A stretch of 62,614 bases of DNA from a virus. The notes below the pieces were generated by a model. The model saw nothing but the letters and a program-made list of their open reading frames with translations. It made no database searches and was not told the origin of the DNA. This document shows positions 18,287-26,995 of this stretch, in pieces. The stretch spans positions 1 through 62,614 of IMG/VR virus record IMGVR_UViG_3300047496_000106, one strand, 5' to 3'. The position numbers and the translations under genes are program-made. The first letter of the stretch is position 1. Each line of letters begins with the position of its first letter.

Positions 18287-18715
18287 ATGGGTAAAGGAGC
18301 TACGTTCGAAAACGCCTATTTGAAGTTGATCTTCAACGCGACGGCCATCGCGAATATCGCGGATAACGCCGCGTCGTCACCGCTCACAAGCCTTTATGTG
18401 AGCCTTCACACCTCGGACCCGACAAGCGCGGGCAATCAATCGAGCAACGAGGCAACCTACACGAGCTACGCGCGCGTCGCGGTGGCGCGGAGCACGAGCG
18501 GTTGGACTGTCAGCAGCAACGTGGTGTCTCCGGTGGCGGCCATTGTGTTTCCCGCTTGCACTGGAGGGACGAACACCATCACCAACTTCGCGATCGGCAC
18601 CGCCTCCTCGGGATCGGGTCAGATCCTCTACTCTGGCACCGTGACGCCCAATATCAGCGTCGCGAATGGAGTAACTCCTCAGCTCACGACAAGCTCCACG
18701 ATTACCGAGAGCTAG
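18287..18715 (+). CDS. Phage tail-associated protein, Gp80-like
   Basis: This 142-residue protein starts at ATG 18287 after AATAAGGA. It follows a common small virion-protein pattern: a short N-terminal helix (FENAYLKLIFNAT), the strand LYVSLHTSDPT, TYTSYARVAVAR, a beta segment with IVFPACTGGTNTITNFAIG and a closing beta region. These proteins are found in tail modules of many phages, but their exact role is unknown. The next gene follows 4 bases after the stop. Confidence 0.6.
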   Translation: MGKGATFENAYLKLIFNATAIANIADNAASSPLTSLYVSLHTSDPTSAGNQSSNEATYTSYARVAVARSTSGWTVSSNVVSPVAAIVFPACTGGTNTITNFAIGTASSGSGQILYSGTVTPNISVANGVTPQLTTSSTITES

Positions 18716-18719
18716 CCCC

Positions 18720-19529
18720 GTGGCGCGGCGATATTTGGACCGTGTTCGGATGACCGTCTCTGGAACGCCAGGGACGGGCAGCGTCACGCTGAGCAGCGCG
18801 TCGAGCGGGTATCAAACATTCGCGGCGGCGGGTGGGGTGGACGGCGACACGTTCCGATATCTGTTTACCGACACGGGAAACGCGTGGGAGGTCGGCATGG
18901 CGACCTACACGGCGTCGGGGACGTCAGTCACGCGCTCATTGTCAGCGAGTAGCACGGGCACTCTCTTGAGCTTGACATCGGCGGCGATCATGAGCGTGAT
19001 CGACGCGGGGGAAGACATCGCGGCCAATCAAGGCGATTGGACCGCGCTGACGTTCGGAAGCACGGGGACGATTTTCGGGGCGGCGGGAACGTACATATCC
19101 GATCAAACATTCAGTCTCGGCGCTGGGCAGATGCTTGAGATCGATGGCTATGTGCATAAGGCGCTCTCGGCCAACGGGCTCTTGGGCGTCAGCGTGGATG
19201 GCGGGTCGACCGGATATGTCGTGTTCGTGGGCAACGATGGCAACTACGCGATCAACTATTATGCGAGTTCCAACTACAACAACATCGTGAGCACGGGAGG
19301 CTCGTCGCCTCAGAATTGGGCTGGGCACCACAAGCTCATGCCCACCATTGTATGCGTGGGTAGCTCGGATAATCGTATTTATTGTTTGTTTGATGGCATG
19401 CTCTCGGGCATCCATGCCGATGTCAATGTTCAGATGGAAGGCACTGTTACGATCTACCTCGTGACCGATAGCGTGGCGGGGTGCTCGTATCGTGCTCGTG
19501 TCATCACTGGCGGCATGTTCACTCCTTGA
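18720..19529 (+). CDS. Tail fibre-like structural protein
   Basis: This 269-residue, Gly/Ser/Thr-rich beta protein has a GTG start at 18720 with only a weak RBS. The N-terminal 100 residues match a domain seen at the start of phage fibre proteins: TGSVTLSSASSGYQTFAAAG, FRYLFTDTGNAWEVGMATYT, then VTRSLSASSTGTLLSLT. The rest is a second beta domain, probably a C1q- or lectin-like jelly roll, with YVVFVGNDGNYAI and a hydrophobic end. It probably contributes to host recognition. Confidence 0.65.
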   Translation: MARRYLDRVRMTVSGTPGTGSVTLSSASSGYQTFAAAGGVDGDTFRYLFTDTGNAWEVGMATYTASGTSVTRSLSASSTGTLLSLTSAAIMSVIDAGEDIAANQGDWTALTFGSTGTIFGAAGTYISDQTFSLGAGQMLEIDGYVHKALSANGLLGVSVDGGSTGYVVFVGNDGNYAINYYASSNYNNIVSTGGSSPQNWAGHHKLMPTIVCVGSSDNRIYCLFDGMLSGIHADVNVQMEGTVTIYLVTDSVAGCSYRARVITGGMFTP

Positions 19530-19539
19530 GGATTGACGG

Positions 19540-20904
19540 ATGCCGATCGCGTCGGGACCCATAGCTGACGGCCCCATCGCGGACGATATCGCCGCGACGT
19601 TGCCGTCTGGGCAAGGCGCTGGCAGCGCGGCGGGCTCGTCAACCGTCGTTGGAGTTCCGCTTGGTCCCGCCGTCGCTTCCGCCTCGGGCTCGTCGTCCGT
19701 GGTGGGACACTCGACCGTGGGAGCCATCGGTGGCGCGGTGGGAAGCTCCCTGGCGCAGGCTATCAGCGCCGTGCTCGCGGGCTCGCGGGGCACCGCCACG
19801 GGCCAAGGAACGCCTCTTGGCGTCAGCGCCGCGAGCGCCGCGTCGGTTGGAGCCGCGACGGGGACGGCGACGACGAGTTATTTTGGGCAAGGCGTAAGGT
19901 CGGGGACGGCGCAAGCCGAGGGCGTGTCCCTGGTTCAAGCCGGTGGTCTGGAGAGCGCGATCGGAGCCGCCGCCAGTGCTTCGTTGTCGACGGTCGCTGG
20001 CGTCGGTCGATCTACGGCGCGAACGGCGGCTTCCGCGCTAGGCGCGGCCGTGGGCGTGTTTCGCGGCAAGGTCGTGCGATCGTTGCTCGCGGAGGCCTCG
20101 GGATCGGCCACGGTTCTCGCTCGCGGGGTCGGTCTCGTTTCGCCCATTGGAGCGTCTGTCGGCGCGGCCATTGTCACTGCTTTCGGTCGGATCACAAAGG
20201 ATGGCGCGGGAGCGGCGACAGGTTCCGTGTCCGTCGCGGGCGCGGCCACGACGCGGGCGTCCATGATCGGCGTGGCTCGGGGAACCGCCGTGGGCGCGGC
20301 CGTGGGTGGGCAGTTCCGTGGGTTCATAGGGCTATCGCGGGGAATGGGTGTCGCGCTAGGCGTCGCCGCCGCCATCAAGAAATCGGCCGCCATCGCTTTG
20401 GGCGCGGGCGCGGCGCTGGGCGTCTCGAAGGCCTCCAAGGCGGTGACAGGCGCGAGCGTGGGCCACGGGGCCGCCACGGGCGTCAGCGCCAAGCTAGCGA
20501 AGGCGTCGGCCGCCGCCACGGGCTCGGGTGTTGTCCTGGGCCATGGTTTCGCGCCGCAACGCGCGCAGGGCGTCGCCAGTGGCTCCGGCGTGGTTCATGG
20601 CGTCTCGGCCGCCAAGGTCGCTCGGAACGCCCAGGCGGCCGGCGTTGGCGTGGCGATTGGGCTCTCCTCGACAAAGGTCGGCCGGGCGGCGTCCGCTGTT
20701 GGCATTTCGCAGGTTTTCGGGTATGGAGGACGCATCCTCGATGAGCGCTTGGCGGGCGCGGCGGACGTTTCGCTAGGTGTTCAAGGTACGGTCGAGGTGG
20801 TGTTCACGGCGACGGGGGTTGTAGCGGGAGTGATGATCCAAGCTCCTTCCGTCGTCGTGAACCTAGCCCCGGAGGGGTCGGTTGAGGTAACGCTCGGAGA
20901 TTGA
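19540..20904 (+). CDS. Ala/Gly/Val repeat protein, probable tail structural spacer
   Basis: This 454-residue protein is made almost entirely of imperfect repeats of about 20-23 residues of type A-x-G-x-G-x-A-x-G-V-S-x-A, for example VGHGAATGVSAKLAKASAAA and ASGSGVVHGVSAAKVARNAQ. It has few charges and no known catalytic motif. The last 50 residues change to a beta sandwich-like segment (GTVEVVFTATGVVAGVMI). It lies in the tail cluster with TGATG overlap to the next gene. A fibrous or beta-solenoid-like spacer is likely. Extreme composition makes homology calls unreliable. Confidence 0.65.
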   Translation: MPIASGPIADGPIADDIAATLPSGQGAGSAAGSSTVVGVPLGPAVASASGSSSVVGHSTVGAIGGAVGSSLAQAISAVLAGSRGTATGQGTPLGVSAASAASVGAATGTATTSYFGQGVRSGTAQAEGVSLVQAGGLESAIGAAASASLSTVAGVGRSTARTAASALGAAVGVFRGKVVRSLLAEASGSATVLARGVGLVSPIGASVGAAIVTAFGRITKDGAGAATGSVSVAGAATTRASMIGVARGTAVGAAVGGQFRGFIGLSRGMGVALGVAAAIKKSAAIALGAGAALGVSKASKAVTGASVGHGAATGVSAKLAKASAAATGSGVVLGHGFAPQRAQGVASGSGVVHGVSAAKVARNAQAAGVGVAIGLSSTKVGRAASAVGISQVFGYGGRILDERLAGAADVSLGVQGTVEVVFTATGVVAGVMIQAPSVVVNLAPEGSVEVTLGD

Positions 20905-21203
20905 TGATGCCATCGTTTGTCAGGGGAAACGCTCTCGTGATCTCCGCGACGTTCACGCCAACGACGGGGACCGATCAACCGACCAGCGCGCTCGCGCGGC
21001 TTCAATTTGTCGATCTCAATGGCGTCAAGCAAAACGTAAGCGTGCCCATGACCGAGGGCGATGACAATCTTTGGACAGGCACGTGGGACACGTCCGCCGC
21101 TGGCGACGGAACGGTGTCATGGGTTGTCTATGGAACTGGTTCTCTTGAAGCCGCCGCTCAAGGGCAATTCCAGATCGAGGCGAACGCGGCGAATACCCTT
21201 TAG
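20904..21203 (+). CDS. Hypothetical small beta-rich virion protein
   Basis: This 99-residue protein has ATG at 20904 (TGATG overlap) or 20907. It has the look of a single immunoglobulin-like or beta-sandwich domain: GNALVISATFTPTTG, LARLQFVDLNGVKQNVSVPM, DDNLWTGTWDTSAAGDGTV, then GQFQIEA. Such domains often decorate virions or tails. It directly precedes the endolysin gene. No family is recognised with confidence. Confidence 0.6.
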   Translation: MMPSFVRGNALVISATFTPTTGTDQPTSALARLQFVDLNGVKQNVSVPMTEGDDNLWTGTWDTSAAGDGTVSWVVYGTGSLEAAAQGQFQIEANAANTL

Positions 21204-21214
21204 GAGGATCAAGC

Positions 21215-21940
21215 ATGTCAGGACTGTTTACCGCCAGCGTCATCGCCGCCGCCCAGGCCGCGCAGAAGAAGTGGGGTCCGCCCGCGTGCGTGGCCTTGGG
21301 CCAATATTTCATCGAGAGCGCGTGCGGCAAGCTGGAGCCGCCCGGCTCTCACAATGGCTTGGGCATTCAAGCGCTACCAGGGTTGCCTTTGGTGGAGGCG
21401 GTCTCGCACGAGTATATCAGCGGCAACTATGTACAAGTCACCGAGCGCTTCGCGAAGTTCAAGGACGATAACGAGGAGTTCGATTGCTGGGGGCGCTTGA
21501 TCGCGACCGGCAAAGTCAAGGCTTATAAGCTCGCGATGGCGCACTGCGACAATTGGCGGGACTTCGTTCATTATATGTCGAAGGCTTACTCGACCACGCC
21601 AGCCTACGAGCAGGCGTTGGAGAGCGTCATTACCAAGTATGATCTCGCCCAGTACAACGTCACCACCAAGACCAATGGTGGCGTGACTCCCGCCGCGCAC
21701 GGTGGCGACGCGCCTGGGCTTCAGATTGGCGGCGTGCTCTGGGTGCAACGTCATCTCATGTTCTTGGGCTATGACGTGGGTCCGACTGGAGCCGATGGCG
21801 TCATGGGGTCGAACACCAAGGGCGCGTTGAAAAAGTTCGCTTCCGACCATCAGCTCGCGGACATCGACGGCGTCTTGACGGTCGCGGAGATGCAGGCGAT
21901 CGATGAAGCCCTGGAGAAAGCCGTCGCCGAGAAAGCGTGA
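21215..21940 (+). CDS. Endolysin: glucosaminidase-type hydrolase with C-terminal peptidoglycan-binding domain
   Basis: This 241-residue cell-wall hydrolase has RBS TAGGAGG. The N-terminal domain (1-145) matches the FlgJ/glucosaminidase fold: CVALGQYFIESACGKLEPPG with probable catalytic Glu34, then SHNGLGIQAL, ERFAKFKDDNEEFDCWGRLI and YSTTPAYEQALESVITKYDL. After a Gly/Pro linker, residues 165-235 form a peptidoglycan-binding repeat (WVQRHLMFLGYDVGPTGADG, then NTKGALKKFASDHQL). No signal peptide is seen, so release would need the holin encoded just downstream. The stop overlaps the start of a tiny membrane gene. Confidence 0.88.
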   Translation: MSGLFTASVIAAAQAAQKKWGPPACVALGQYFIESACGKLEPPGSHNGLGIQALPGLPLVEAVSHEYISGNYVQVTERFAKFKDDNEEFDCWGRLIATGKVKAYKLAMAHCDNWRDFVHYMSKAYSTTPAYEQALESVITKYDLAQYNVTTKTNGGVTPAAHGGDAPGLQIGGVLWVQRHLMFLGYDVGPTGADGVMGSNTKGALKKFASDHQLADIDGVLTVAEMQAIDEALEKAVAEKA

Positions 21941-22041
21941 TCCTGATCCATCTAGGCATTCTCGTCGCCGCGTACTGCATCGGGCACTACGCGGCGACAG
22001 TCATGATGTACCCAGTCAAACACAAGGAAGATAACCCGTGA
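21937..22041 (+). CDS. Tiny single-pass membrane protein in lysis cassette (34 aa)
   Basis: A GTG start at 21937 shares GTGA with the endolysin stop, and its own TGA (22039-22041) overlaps the GTG of the next gene. The product is 34 residues: a hydrophobic segment ILIHLGILVAAYCIGHYAAT and a basic/acidic tail, VKHKEDNP. Both ends are translationally coupled to lysis genes, so it may be a pinholin, antiholin or holin helper. The function is inferred from size, hydrophobicity and position only. Confidence 0.65.
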   Translation: MILIHLGILVAAYCIGHYAATVMMYPVKHKEDNP

Positions 22042-22490
22042 CTGACACCGCCAACACCATTAGCGCCGCCCCCATCGTCAGTTTCATCGTCCCTTATATC
22101 CAGGTGATCGTGCCCGTGATCGTCACGGCGCTCTTGGGGTGGGCCGCCACCGCCATTCAAAAAGCCACGGGCTACGCGGTGAGCGACAGCATGAAGGCCT
22201 CGGTCGCCTCGCGGATCGACGCCTATGCCGGCGCGGCCATCGCCAAGAGCGCCACCAACCTGTCGACGGAGATTATTCCGATCACACATCCCTTGGTAAG
22301 GGAGATCGTCGCCAACGTGATGGCCGATCTCGCGCCAACTATCAATGACCTGGGATGGTCGCCAGCCGTGATCGCGCTCAAGGTCCAAGGCGCGATCGGG
22401 AAGCTTCAAGCCAGCAACACGGTGGTCACCCCCGGGGGAGCAATGGGTGTGGCGGCGTCGCAAACGCCGAGCGCCGTGGTGAAGTCGTGA
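22038..22490 (+). CDS. Putative holin, LLH-like
   Basis: This 150-residue protein starts at GTG 22038 in a GTGA overlap. The N-terminal 45 residues are strongly hydrophobic (APIVSFIVPYIQVIVPVIVT, ALLGWAATA), and the rest is soluble and helical. One N-terminal membrane helix followed by a cytoplasmic region of about 100 residues, next to an endolysin, resembles LLH-type phage holins. It would form the lesion that releases the endolysin. The stop overlaps an alternative GTG start of the lipoprotein gene. Confidence 0.6.
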   Translation: MTDTANTISAAPIVSFIVPYIQVIVPVIVTALLGWAATAIQKATGYAVSDSMKASVASRIDAYAGAAIAKSATNLSTEIIPITHPLVREIVANVMADLAPTINDLGWSPAVIALKVQGAIGKLQASNTVVTPGGAMGVAASQTPSAVVKS

Positions 22491-22573
22491 GCGTCGGCGT
22501 GGAGGGATGCAGGAGCGCCCAGGCCACTGCCCAAGCGAAAGCCAGGAGGTATGGGGGCGGCGGGGGTGGCGGC

Positions 22574-22939
22574 ATGCGGAAAGCCATCGTCTTCTCCCTG
22601 GTGCTGAATGCGCTTGCATTGAGCGCGTGTCAAATCACGGGTCCGACGCCTATCGTGGCCGCGCCGCAACCCGTCAAAGGTAAAGTTCTAACCCTCGCGC
22701 AAGTTGCGGGGAACGACTTCACGAAAGCGTGTTCGGTCTGGGGCGTCGCGGTTGGCTATTATGGCGATGTCTCTGGGATCGTTAGCGTCTTGTCGCCGTC
22801 TGTTGCGTCGGCGGCAAGCATCGCGATCTCGACAGGCAACACAATTTGCGCGCTCCCAGGAAATAATCTGTCGAGCGATCTCGCGAAACTGAACGCGTTG
22901 TGGGTGAAAATTCAAGCCTTTACGACCGTTCCCAAATAA
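22574..22939 (+). CDS. Lipoprotein in lysis cassette, possible o-spanin
   Basis: This 121-residue protein from ATG 22574 has a clear lipoprotein signal: MRKAIVFSLVLNALALSAC, with lipobox LSAC and a predicted acylated Cys19. The mature part is about 100 residues, with two further Cys that could form a disulphide. An alternative GTG at 22487 (GTGA overlap with the holin stop) would add 29 residues. Gene coupling favours it, but it would place the signal peptide internally. A lipoprotein next to endolysin and holin fits an outer-membrane spanin, supporting a Gram-negative host. The sequence is not Pro-rich like classical Rz1. Confidence 0.6.
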   Translation: MRKAIVFSLVLNALALSACQITGPTPIVAAPQPVKGKVLTLAQVAGNDFTKACSVWGVAVGYYGDVSGIVSVLSPSVASAASIAISTGNTICALPGNNLSSDLAKLNALWVKIQAFTTVPK

Positions 22940-22951
22940 TAGAGATATCTG

Positions 22952-23263
22952 ATGGTCGCCGAGGTAGTAAGTGATATGGCTCCAATTCCCGATGAAGATC
23001 GAGCCAAGTTGTTTAAGCTGCTGGCGGCCATCAAGCAGAGCGAAGATCGGAACGGCGAAGTGCCCCTCATCTTTTCCCGTGAAGAGCATCAGATTTTGTT
23101 GGAGATCATTACGTGGTGGATTGGCATGAAGGCGATCGGACGGTTCTCCCAGGTCGTAGGCTTTATTTTCCGGTTCGCGTCCCTGGCGTTCGGCGCGTAT
23201 TTGGCGTGGCGCGCGGGCATCTTGCCGTCCTGGTTCTACAACTTCGTCACAGGCCAGAAGTGA
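22952..23263 (+). CDS. Small membrane protein of the lysis region
   Basis: This 103-residue protein has start ATG 22952, or ATG 22976 with GAGG 11 bases upstream. The N terminus is charged and helical (EDRAKLFKLLAAIKQSEDRN). The C-terminal half has one or two membrane segments (ILLEIITWWIGMKAIGRF and QVVGFIFRFASLAFGAYLAW). It could be a second holin or a spanin partner. Its stop overlaps the next start (TGATG). Confidence 0.6.
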   Translation: MVAEVVSDMAPIPDEDRAKLFKLLAAIKQSEDRNGEVPLIFSREEHQILLEIITWWIGMKAIGRFSQVVGFIFRFASLAFGAYLAWRAGILPSWFYNFVTGQK

Positions 23264-23751
23264 TGCGGTATATCGTCAACGCTGTCTGGAACGTCGTGCC
23301 ATCGGTGCTCGCGGTGATCTGCGCGGCGTGGGTTCTCGCGAACATGTTTCTTCCAACCACGTACTGGGCCGAGGTGCGCCGGCTGCGCGTGGATGACGCC
23401 GAGATCGGCGTGTCGCCCTTGACGCATATCGACTTGGAAATTTACCGACCGTTCGAAATTCGCTGGCGCACCAGTGTCCGCAAGGAGGACGCGAACGACG
23501 CGGCGTTCTTCTCGGTTATTTGCTACTCGGAGGGAACCGCCAGCATGTATCCTGGCCGCAGGTTCCCCAAGATCATGGACATAGGATGGTGGGAGAGACC
23601 CAACACTTGCCCGATGCCGAAAGGTCATTACATCCTGGAAGTGAGTTGGGAGTGGGATGATCTTGGGTTTCATCGCACGCTCGTGACGACATCGAATATC
23701 TTTCACATTCCTCCCGAGGTCGTCACGCATGCCGATACCGCCGCCCCTTGA
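23263..23751 (+). CDS. Membrane-anchored protein of the lysis region
   Basis: This 162-residue protein starts at ATG 23263. It has an N-terminal membrane anchor (WNVVPSVLAVICAAWVLANM) followed by about 125 residues of predicted periplasmic beta-rich domain with DLEIYRPFEIRWRTSV and HYILEVSWEWDD. The topology resembles an inner-membrane anchored lysis protein, but it lacks the coiled coil of typical i-spanins. It overlaps the next tail gene by 23 bases. Confidence 0.6.
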   Translation: MRYIVNAVWNVVPSVLAVICAAWVLANMFLPTTYWAEVRRLRVDDAEIGVSPLTHIDLEIYRPFEIRWRTSVRKEDANDAAFFSVICYSEGTASMYPGRRFPKIMDIGWWERPNTCPMPKGHYILEVSWEWDDLGFHRTLVTTSNIFHIPPEVVTHADTAAP

Positions 23752-24865
23752 AGACGCGAGCCTTGTTTTCTCGAAATGGAACGGGCTCAAGAACACGGTC
23801 AATCCCGAGCGCCTAGCGCCCGAGGACTTAGCCGTGGGGATCAACATCGATCTCGATGATGTTGGTCAGCCCCATCGGCGTCGGGGGTATCAACAAGTCG
23901 CCACGGGCGATTTTCATAGCCTGTTCAACGCCGAGGATGAGACGGTTTACGGCGTCAAGAATAATGCTCTCGGGATCATCAACAAGGATTATAGCTTCAC
24001 GAGCTTGAGAACCGGGCTGAACTCAGACCCGACGGCGGGCATGTCGCCGCTCTCCTACGCGCAAGTAGGGACGAACATATATTTCTCCTCGGCCCAGGAT
24101 AACGGGATCATTGACACGGTGGGTGTCAAGGTCCTGCCTTGGGGCCAGGGGCAGGATATTTTCCTGAGCCCGGTTCTCAACCCAACCGCCAACCTTCCGG
24201 CGATCCGAGGCAAGCTGGTTGGCCCACCGCCGCTGGCGCGGTTCATCACCTATTACAACGGTCGCATCTTTCTCGCCCAAGGCAACACGGTCTGGGTGAC
24301 GGAGCTATATTCGTACAGTTTGGTTGATCGGACGCGCGGCTACTACATGTTCGAGGCCGAGGTCACGATGCTTGGCACCGTCGGCGATGGGGTTTATGTC
24401 GGCACCAAGGAAGGCCTATGGTTTCTCACGGGCACGCACAAGGAAGGCATGCCGCGCAAGCGCGTGATCGACACGGGCGTCATTCCAGGCACCATGGTCT
24501 ATATCCCCGCCGAACTGGGCAACCCGCCCCAGGTGGGCTTGGACGTGGATAGCGAGATGCAGGTCTCGATCGCGTTCATGACATCGAACGGGTTCTGCGT
24601 CGCCGAGGACGGCGGGGCGGCCTACAATCTGACCGAGAGCAAGTTCTTTTTCCCCTTCGCGGCGCGCGGCGCGTCCATGTTCCGGCGACAGGACGGGATG
24701 AATACGTTCGTCACCGTTCTTGACAGCGAGGGCGGACCCGTCAACAACGCCAGGATCGGGGATTACGTTGAGGCGGAAATCATCCGTTTCAACGCCAAGT
24801 GGGTCACGACGAGCGACAGCGTGAACATCGGTGATAGCTTCATCGCGACGATTATCAAACATTAG
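23729..24865 (+). CDS. Tail structural protein, beta-propeller-like (possible tail nozzle)
   Basis: This 378-residue beta-rich protein has an N-terminal segment with LAPEDLAVGINIDLDDVGQP and HRRRGY. This is like podovirus tail nozzle proteins, which carry an N-D-x-x-G-x-x-x-R-R-G pattern early in the chain. Repeating strand motifs follow: TVYGVKNNALGIINK, GTNIYFSSAQDNGII, NGRIFLAQGNTVWVTEL, GDGVYVGTKEGLWFLTG, as in beta-propeller blades. It probably forms part of the tail tube tip. The first 23 bases overlap the preceding membrane-protein gene. Confidence 0.6.
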   Translation: MPIPPPLEDASLVFSKWNGLKNTVNPERLAPEDLAVGINIDLDDVGQPHRRRGYQQVATGDFHSLFNAEDETVYGVKNNALGIINKDYSFTSLRTGLNSDPTAGMSPLSYAQVGTNIYFSSAQDNGIIDTVGVKVLPWGQGQDIFLSPVLNPTANLPAIRGKLVGPPPLARFITYYNGRIFLAQGNTVWVTELYSYSLVDRTRGYYMFEAEVTMLGTVGDGVYVGTKEGLWFLTGTHKEGMPRKRVIDTGVIPGTMVYIPAELGNPPQVGLDVDSEMQVSIAFMTSNGFCVAEDGGAAYNLTESKFFFPFAARGASMFRRQDGMNTFVTVLDSEGGPVNNARIGDYVEAEIIRFNAKWVTTSDSVNIGDSFIATIIKH

Positions 24866-24874
24866 GAGGTCATA

Positions 24875-25222
24875 ATGCACGTAGTTCATGGTCGGCGAGG
24901 CAACGGAGCGTACTGGCAAGCCGTGATCGACGCCGTCGCGTCGAGCTACGCCAGCGCCAAGCTTGCGCTTCAGGCGCAGCTTTCGGCGGGTCTGGCGAGC
25001 GTGGGGACCCTCACGGCGAACGGCGCGACGCCCGTGACGGTCACGGACGCCAATATCAAGACGACCAGCATCGTGATGTTTGGCCTGAACACGGTCGGCG
25101 GCACCGTGGGCGCGATCCCGACCGTCAAGACCATCACGGCGGGCACGAGCTTCACCGTGGCGGGGACGGCGTCGGACACCTCGATCTACAACTACGCGAT
25201 CATCAACCCGGTCGCCAACTAA
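24875..25222 (+). CDS. Small tail/virion protein
   Basis: This 115-residue protein has RBS TAGGAGG. A helical N terminus (QAVIDAVASSYASAKLALQA) is followed by a beta domain with TLTANGATPVTVTDANIKTT, then GGTVGAIPTVKTITAGTSFT and TASDTSIYNYAII. The DTSxYNY ending is familiar from small virion proteins of phages in this group. Its precise role is unknown. Confidence 0.6.
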   Translation: MHVVHGRRGNGAYWQAVIDAVASSYASAKLALQAQLSAGLASVGTLTANGATPVTVTDANIKTTSIVMFGLNTVGGTVGAIPTVKTITAGTSFTVAGTASDTSIYNYAIINPVAN

Positions 25223-25234
25223 AAGGATCATTAA

Positions 25235-25813
25235 ATGCAAAACCACCAGAAAACCCCATCCGGCCTCCTGGTGCCGGCAAGGTCTCGGCTTCAGCCGATT
25301 GGGCGTCGACGGCATATCAGGGACTTGGCGCGCGTGGGAGGCATTTTCCACTGCGAACATATTCGGGATGGCAAGATCATTGATGAGTGGGACACCCACA
25401 ACTTAGTGACAAATGAAGCCCTCAACCATCTTCTCGGCGTTGAGCTGGCAGGCGTCACGCAAGTCACGACATGGTATCTCGCGCTCTACACCGGGAATTA
25501 CACCCCGCTCGCCACGGACACGGCGGCGACGCTTCCCGGCAACGCGACGGAATGCACGGGCTACACCGCTGGCACGCGCCAACAGTTCGTGCCGGGGTCC
25601 GTCTCTGGCCAGTCGGTCAGCAACAGCGCCTCGCGGGCGTCCTACACGTTCAACACCACGCAGACGATCTACGGCGCGTTCATGACCTCCAGCGCCACGA
25701 TCGGCGGCACGGGCGGCGTGTCGTTCGCGGCGGCGTTGTTCGGGACGGCGAAGAACGTCGTCAATCTTGACCAATTACTCTTGACTTACACCTTCGGCGC
25801 GTCCAGCTCATAA
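25235..25813 (+). CDS. Tail/virion structural protein
   Basis: This 192-residue protein has a basic N terminus (residues 1-35) followed by a beta domain with WDTHNLVTNEALNHLLG, TTWYLALYTGNYTPLATDT and a Thr/Ser-rich beta C terminus. The pattern W-x-x-H-N-L-V-T followed by WYLxLYxxNxTPxxxDT occurs in many phage tail-module proteins. No enzyme motif is visible. Confidence 0.6.
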   Translation: MQNHQKTPSGLLVPARSRLQPIGRRRHIRDLARVGGIFHCEHIRDGKIIDEWDTHNLVTNEALNHLLGVELAGVTQVTTWYLALYTGNYTPLATDTAATLPGNATECTGYTAGTRQQFVPGSVSGQSVSNSASRASYTFNTTQTIYGAFMTSSATIGGTGGVSFAAALFGTAKNVVNLDQLLLTYTFGASSS

Positions 25814-25822
25814 GGCGTTTCC

Positions 25823-26995
25823 GTGACCATCTTCCTTCAGGTCGAGACCGAAAATCTGGCGATGCGACACGCATCGCCAGTCGGCGTCGCGTCCGCGCTG
25901 TCAGAAACATTGACGCTCTCGAATATCATCGTCGTGGCCCAAGGCGTCCAGCTCAAGGATGGGCTTGTCACCGTCGACACGCCCAAGGGCGACATGCGCT
26001 GGGGCGTTTTGTTGACCGAGAACGTCCTGATCGCGTGGCGGGCCAGCGAGCGGATGACGTTCAGTCAACTATCCCAGTTCTTGCTGAGGATGTCGGCGAC
26101 GGATCAACTAGGGTATCCAGTCTCCTTGTCCGAGCGCGTCACGATCGGCGTCGCGTCGTCGCAGATCGTCGCGTGGACGATCATCGAGCGGTTCCGCGTC
26201 TCGCACGCGGCGGCTCCCACGTTTACGTTTGGCGTGGCGCTGGCCGAGGCGCTTCGAGTCAACAGCGCGCTCGCGAGCTTCTTCGGCGCGTCGATCGACG
26301 ACAATCTCCGCATTGGGCTGACGCAGAACCCGACCTACGTCGCCAATGGCAATATTTCCGACTTGCTGGCGATCCACCCATCATTCGCGAACACGATGGT
26401 GTTCAACCTCGCGTCGTCGTTCGATCTTGTCATGGACGACGGCGAGTTTCTGAGCATGATTTATGCCGGCGATCCCTTGATGGACATCGTCAACGTCTCC
26501 GCGCTCTACGTCGCGCCCAACGGCAACTACACGACATGGGCCATCAACACGCGAACCAACGCGATCACCGAATACCAAAACTTCTTCTTCAACGGGTTCG
26601 CGCGGATGGGGCGCAAATATATCGCCGCGAATAGCGGGGGGCTTTATGAACTCGATGGACCCACGGACTTGGTCCTTGATGTCGATGGCACGATACAGAG
26701 TGGGTTTTTCGCCCCTGGCGGTTCCAAGTTCACGGCCTTCAACAACATTTACATCGGCATGCGAACCAACAGCGCGGGAGCCAAGGACTTTCTTCTCCAA
26801 CTCATCGCTGGCGACGGACGGACCTACACCTACGCCTTCCAACCCCAGCCCGGTCCCGACATCATGACATCCAAGATCAACACCGGCAAGGGGCTGCGCT
26901 CGCGCTATTTCGCGTTTAAGCTGATCGTGCCGGGGCAGGATTTTGATTTCGACAGCATTGAGTTCATTCCCTTGATCTCCAAGAGGCGAGTGTGA
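25823..26995 (+). CDS. Tail protein
   Basis: This 390-residue protein has a GTG start at 25823. The first 210 residues consist of repeated beta units with sequence of type LSETLTLSN, LTENVLIAW, LSERVTIGV, LAEALRVNS, IDDNLRIGL. The C-terminal part has NGGLYELDGPTDL-like sequence (SGGLYELDGPTDLVLDVDG), KDFLLQLIAGDGRTYTYAFQ and a closing GKGLRSRYFAFKLI with DFDFDSIEFIPL. That last segment is a recognised ending of phage tail proteins of this class. The stop overlaps the next GTG start. Confidence 0.6.
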   Translation: MTIFLQVETENLAMRHASPVGVASALSETLTLSNIIVVAQGVQLKDGLVTVDTPKGDMRWGVLLTENVLIAWRASERMTFSQLSQFLLRMSATDQLGYPVSLSERVTIGVASSQIVAWTIIERFRVSHAAAPTFTFGVALAEALRVNSALASFFGASIDDNLRIGLTQNPTYVANGNISDLLAIHPSFANTMVFNLASSFDLVMDDGEFLSMIYAGDPLMDIVNVSALYVAPNGNYTTWAINTRTNAITEYQNFFFNGFARMGRKYIAANSGGLYELDGPTDLVLDVDGTIQSGFFAPGGSKFTAFNNIYIGMRTNSAGAKDFLLQLIAGDGRTYTYAFQPQPGPDIMTSKINTGKGLRSRYFAFKLIVPGQDFDFDSIEFIPLISKRRV

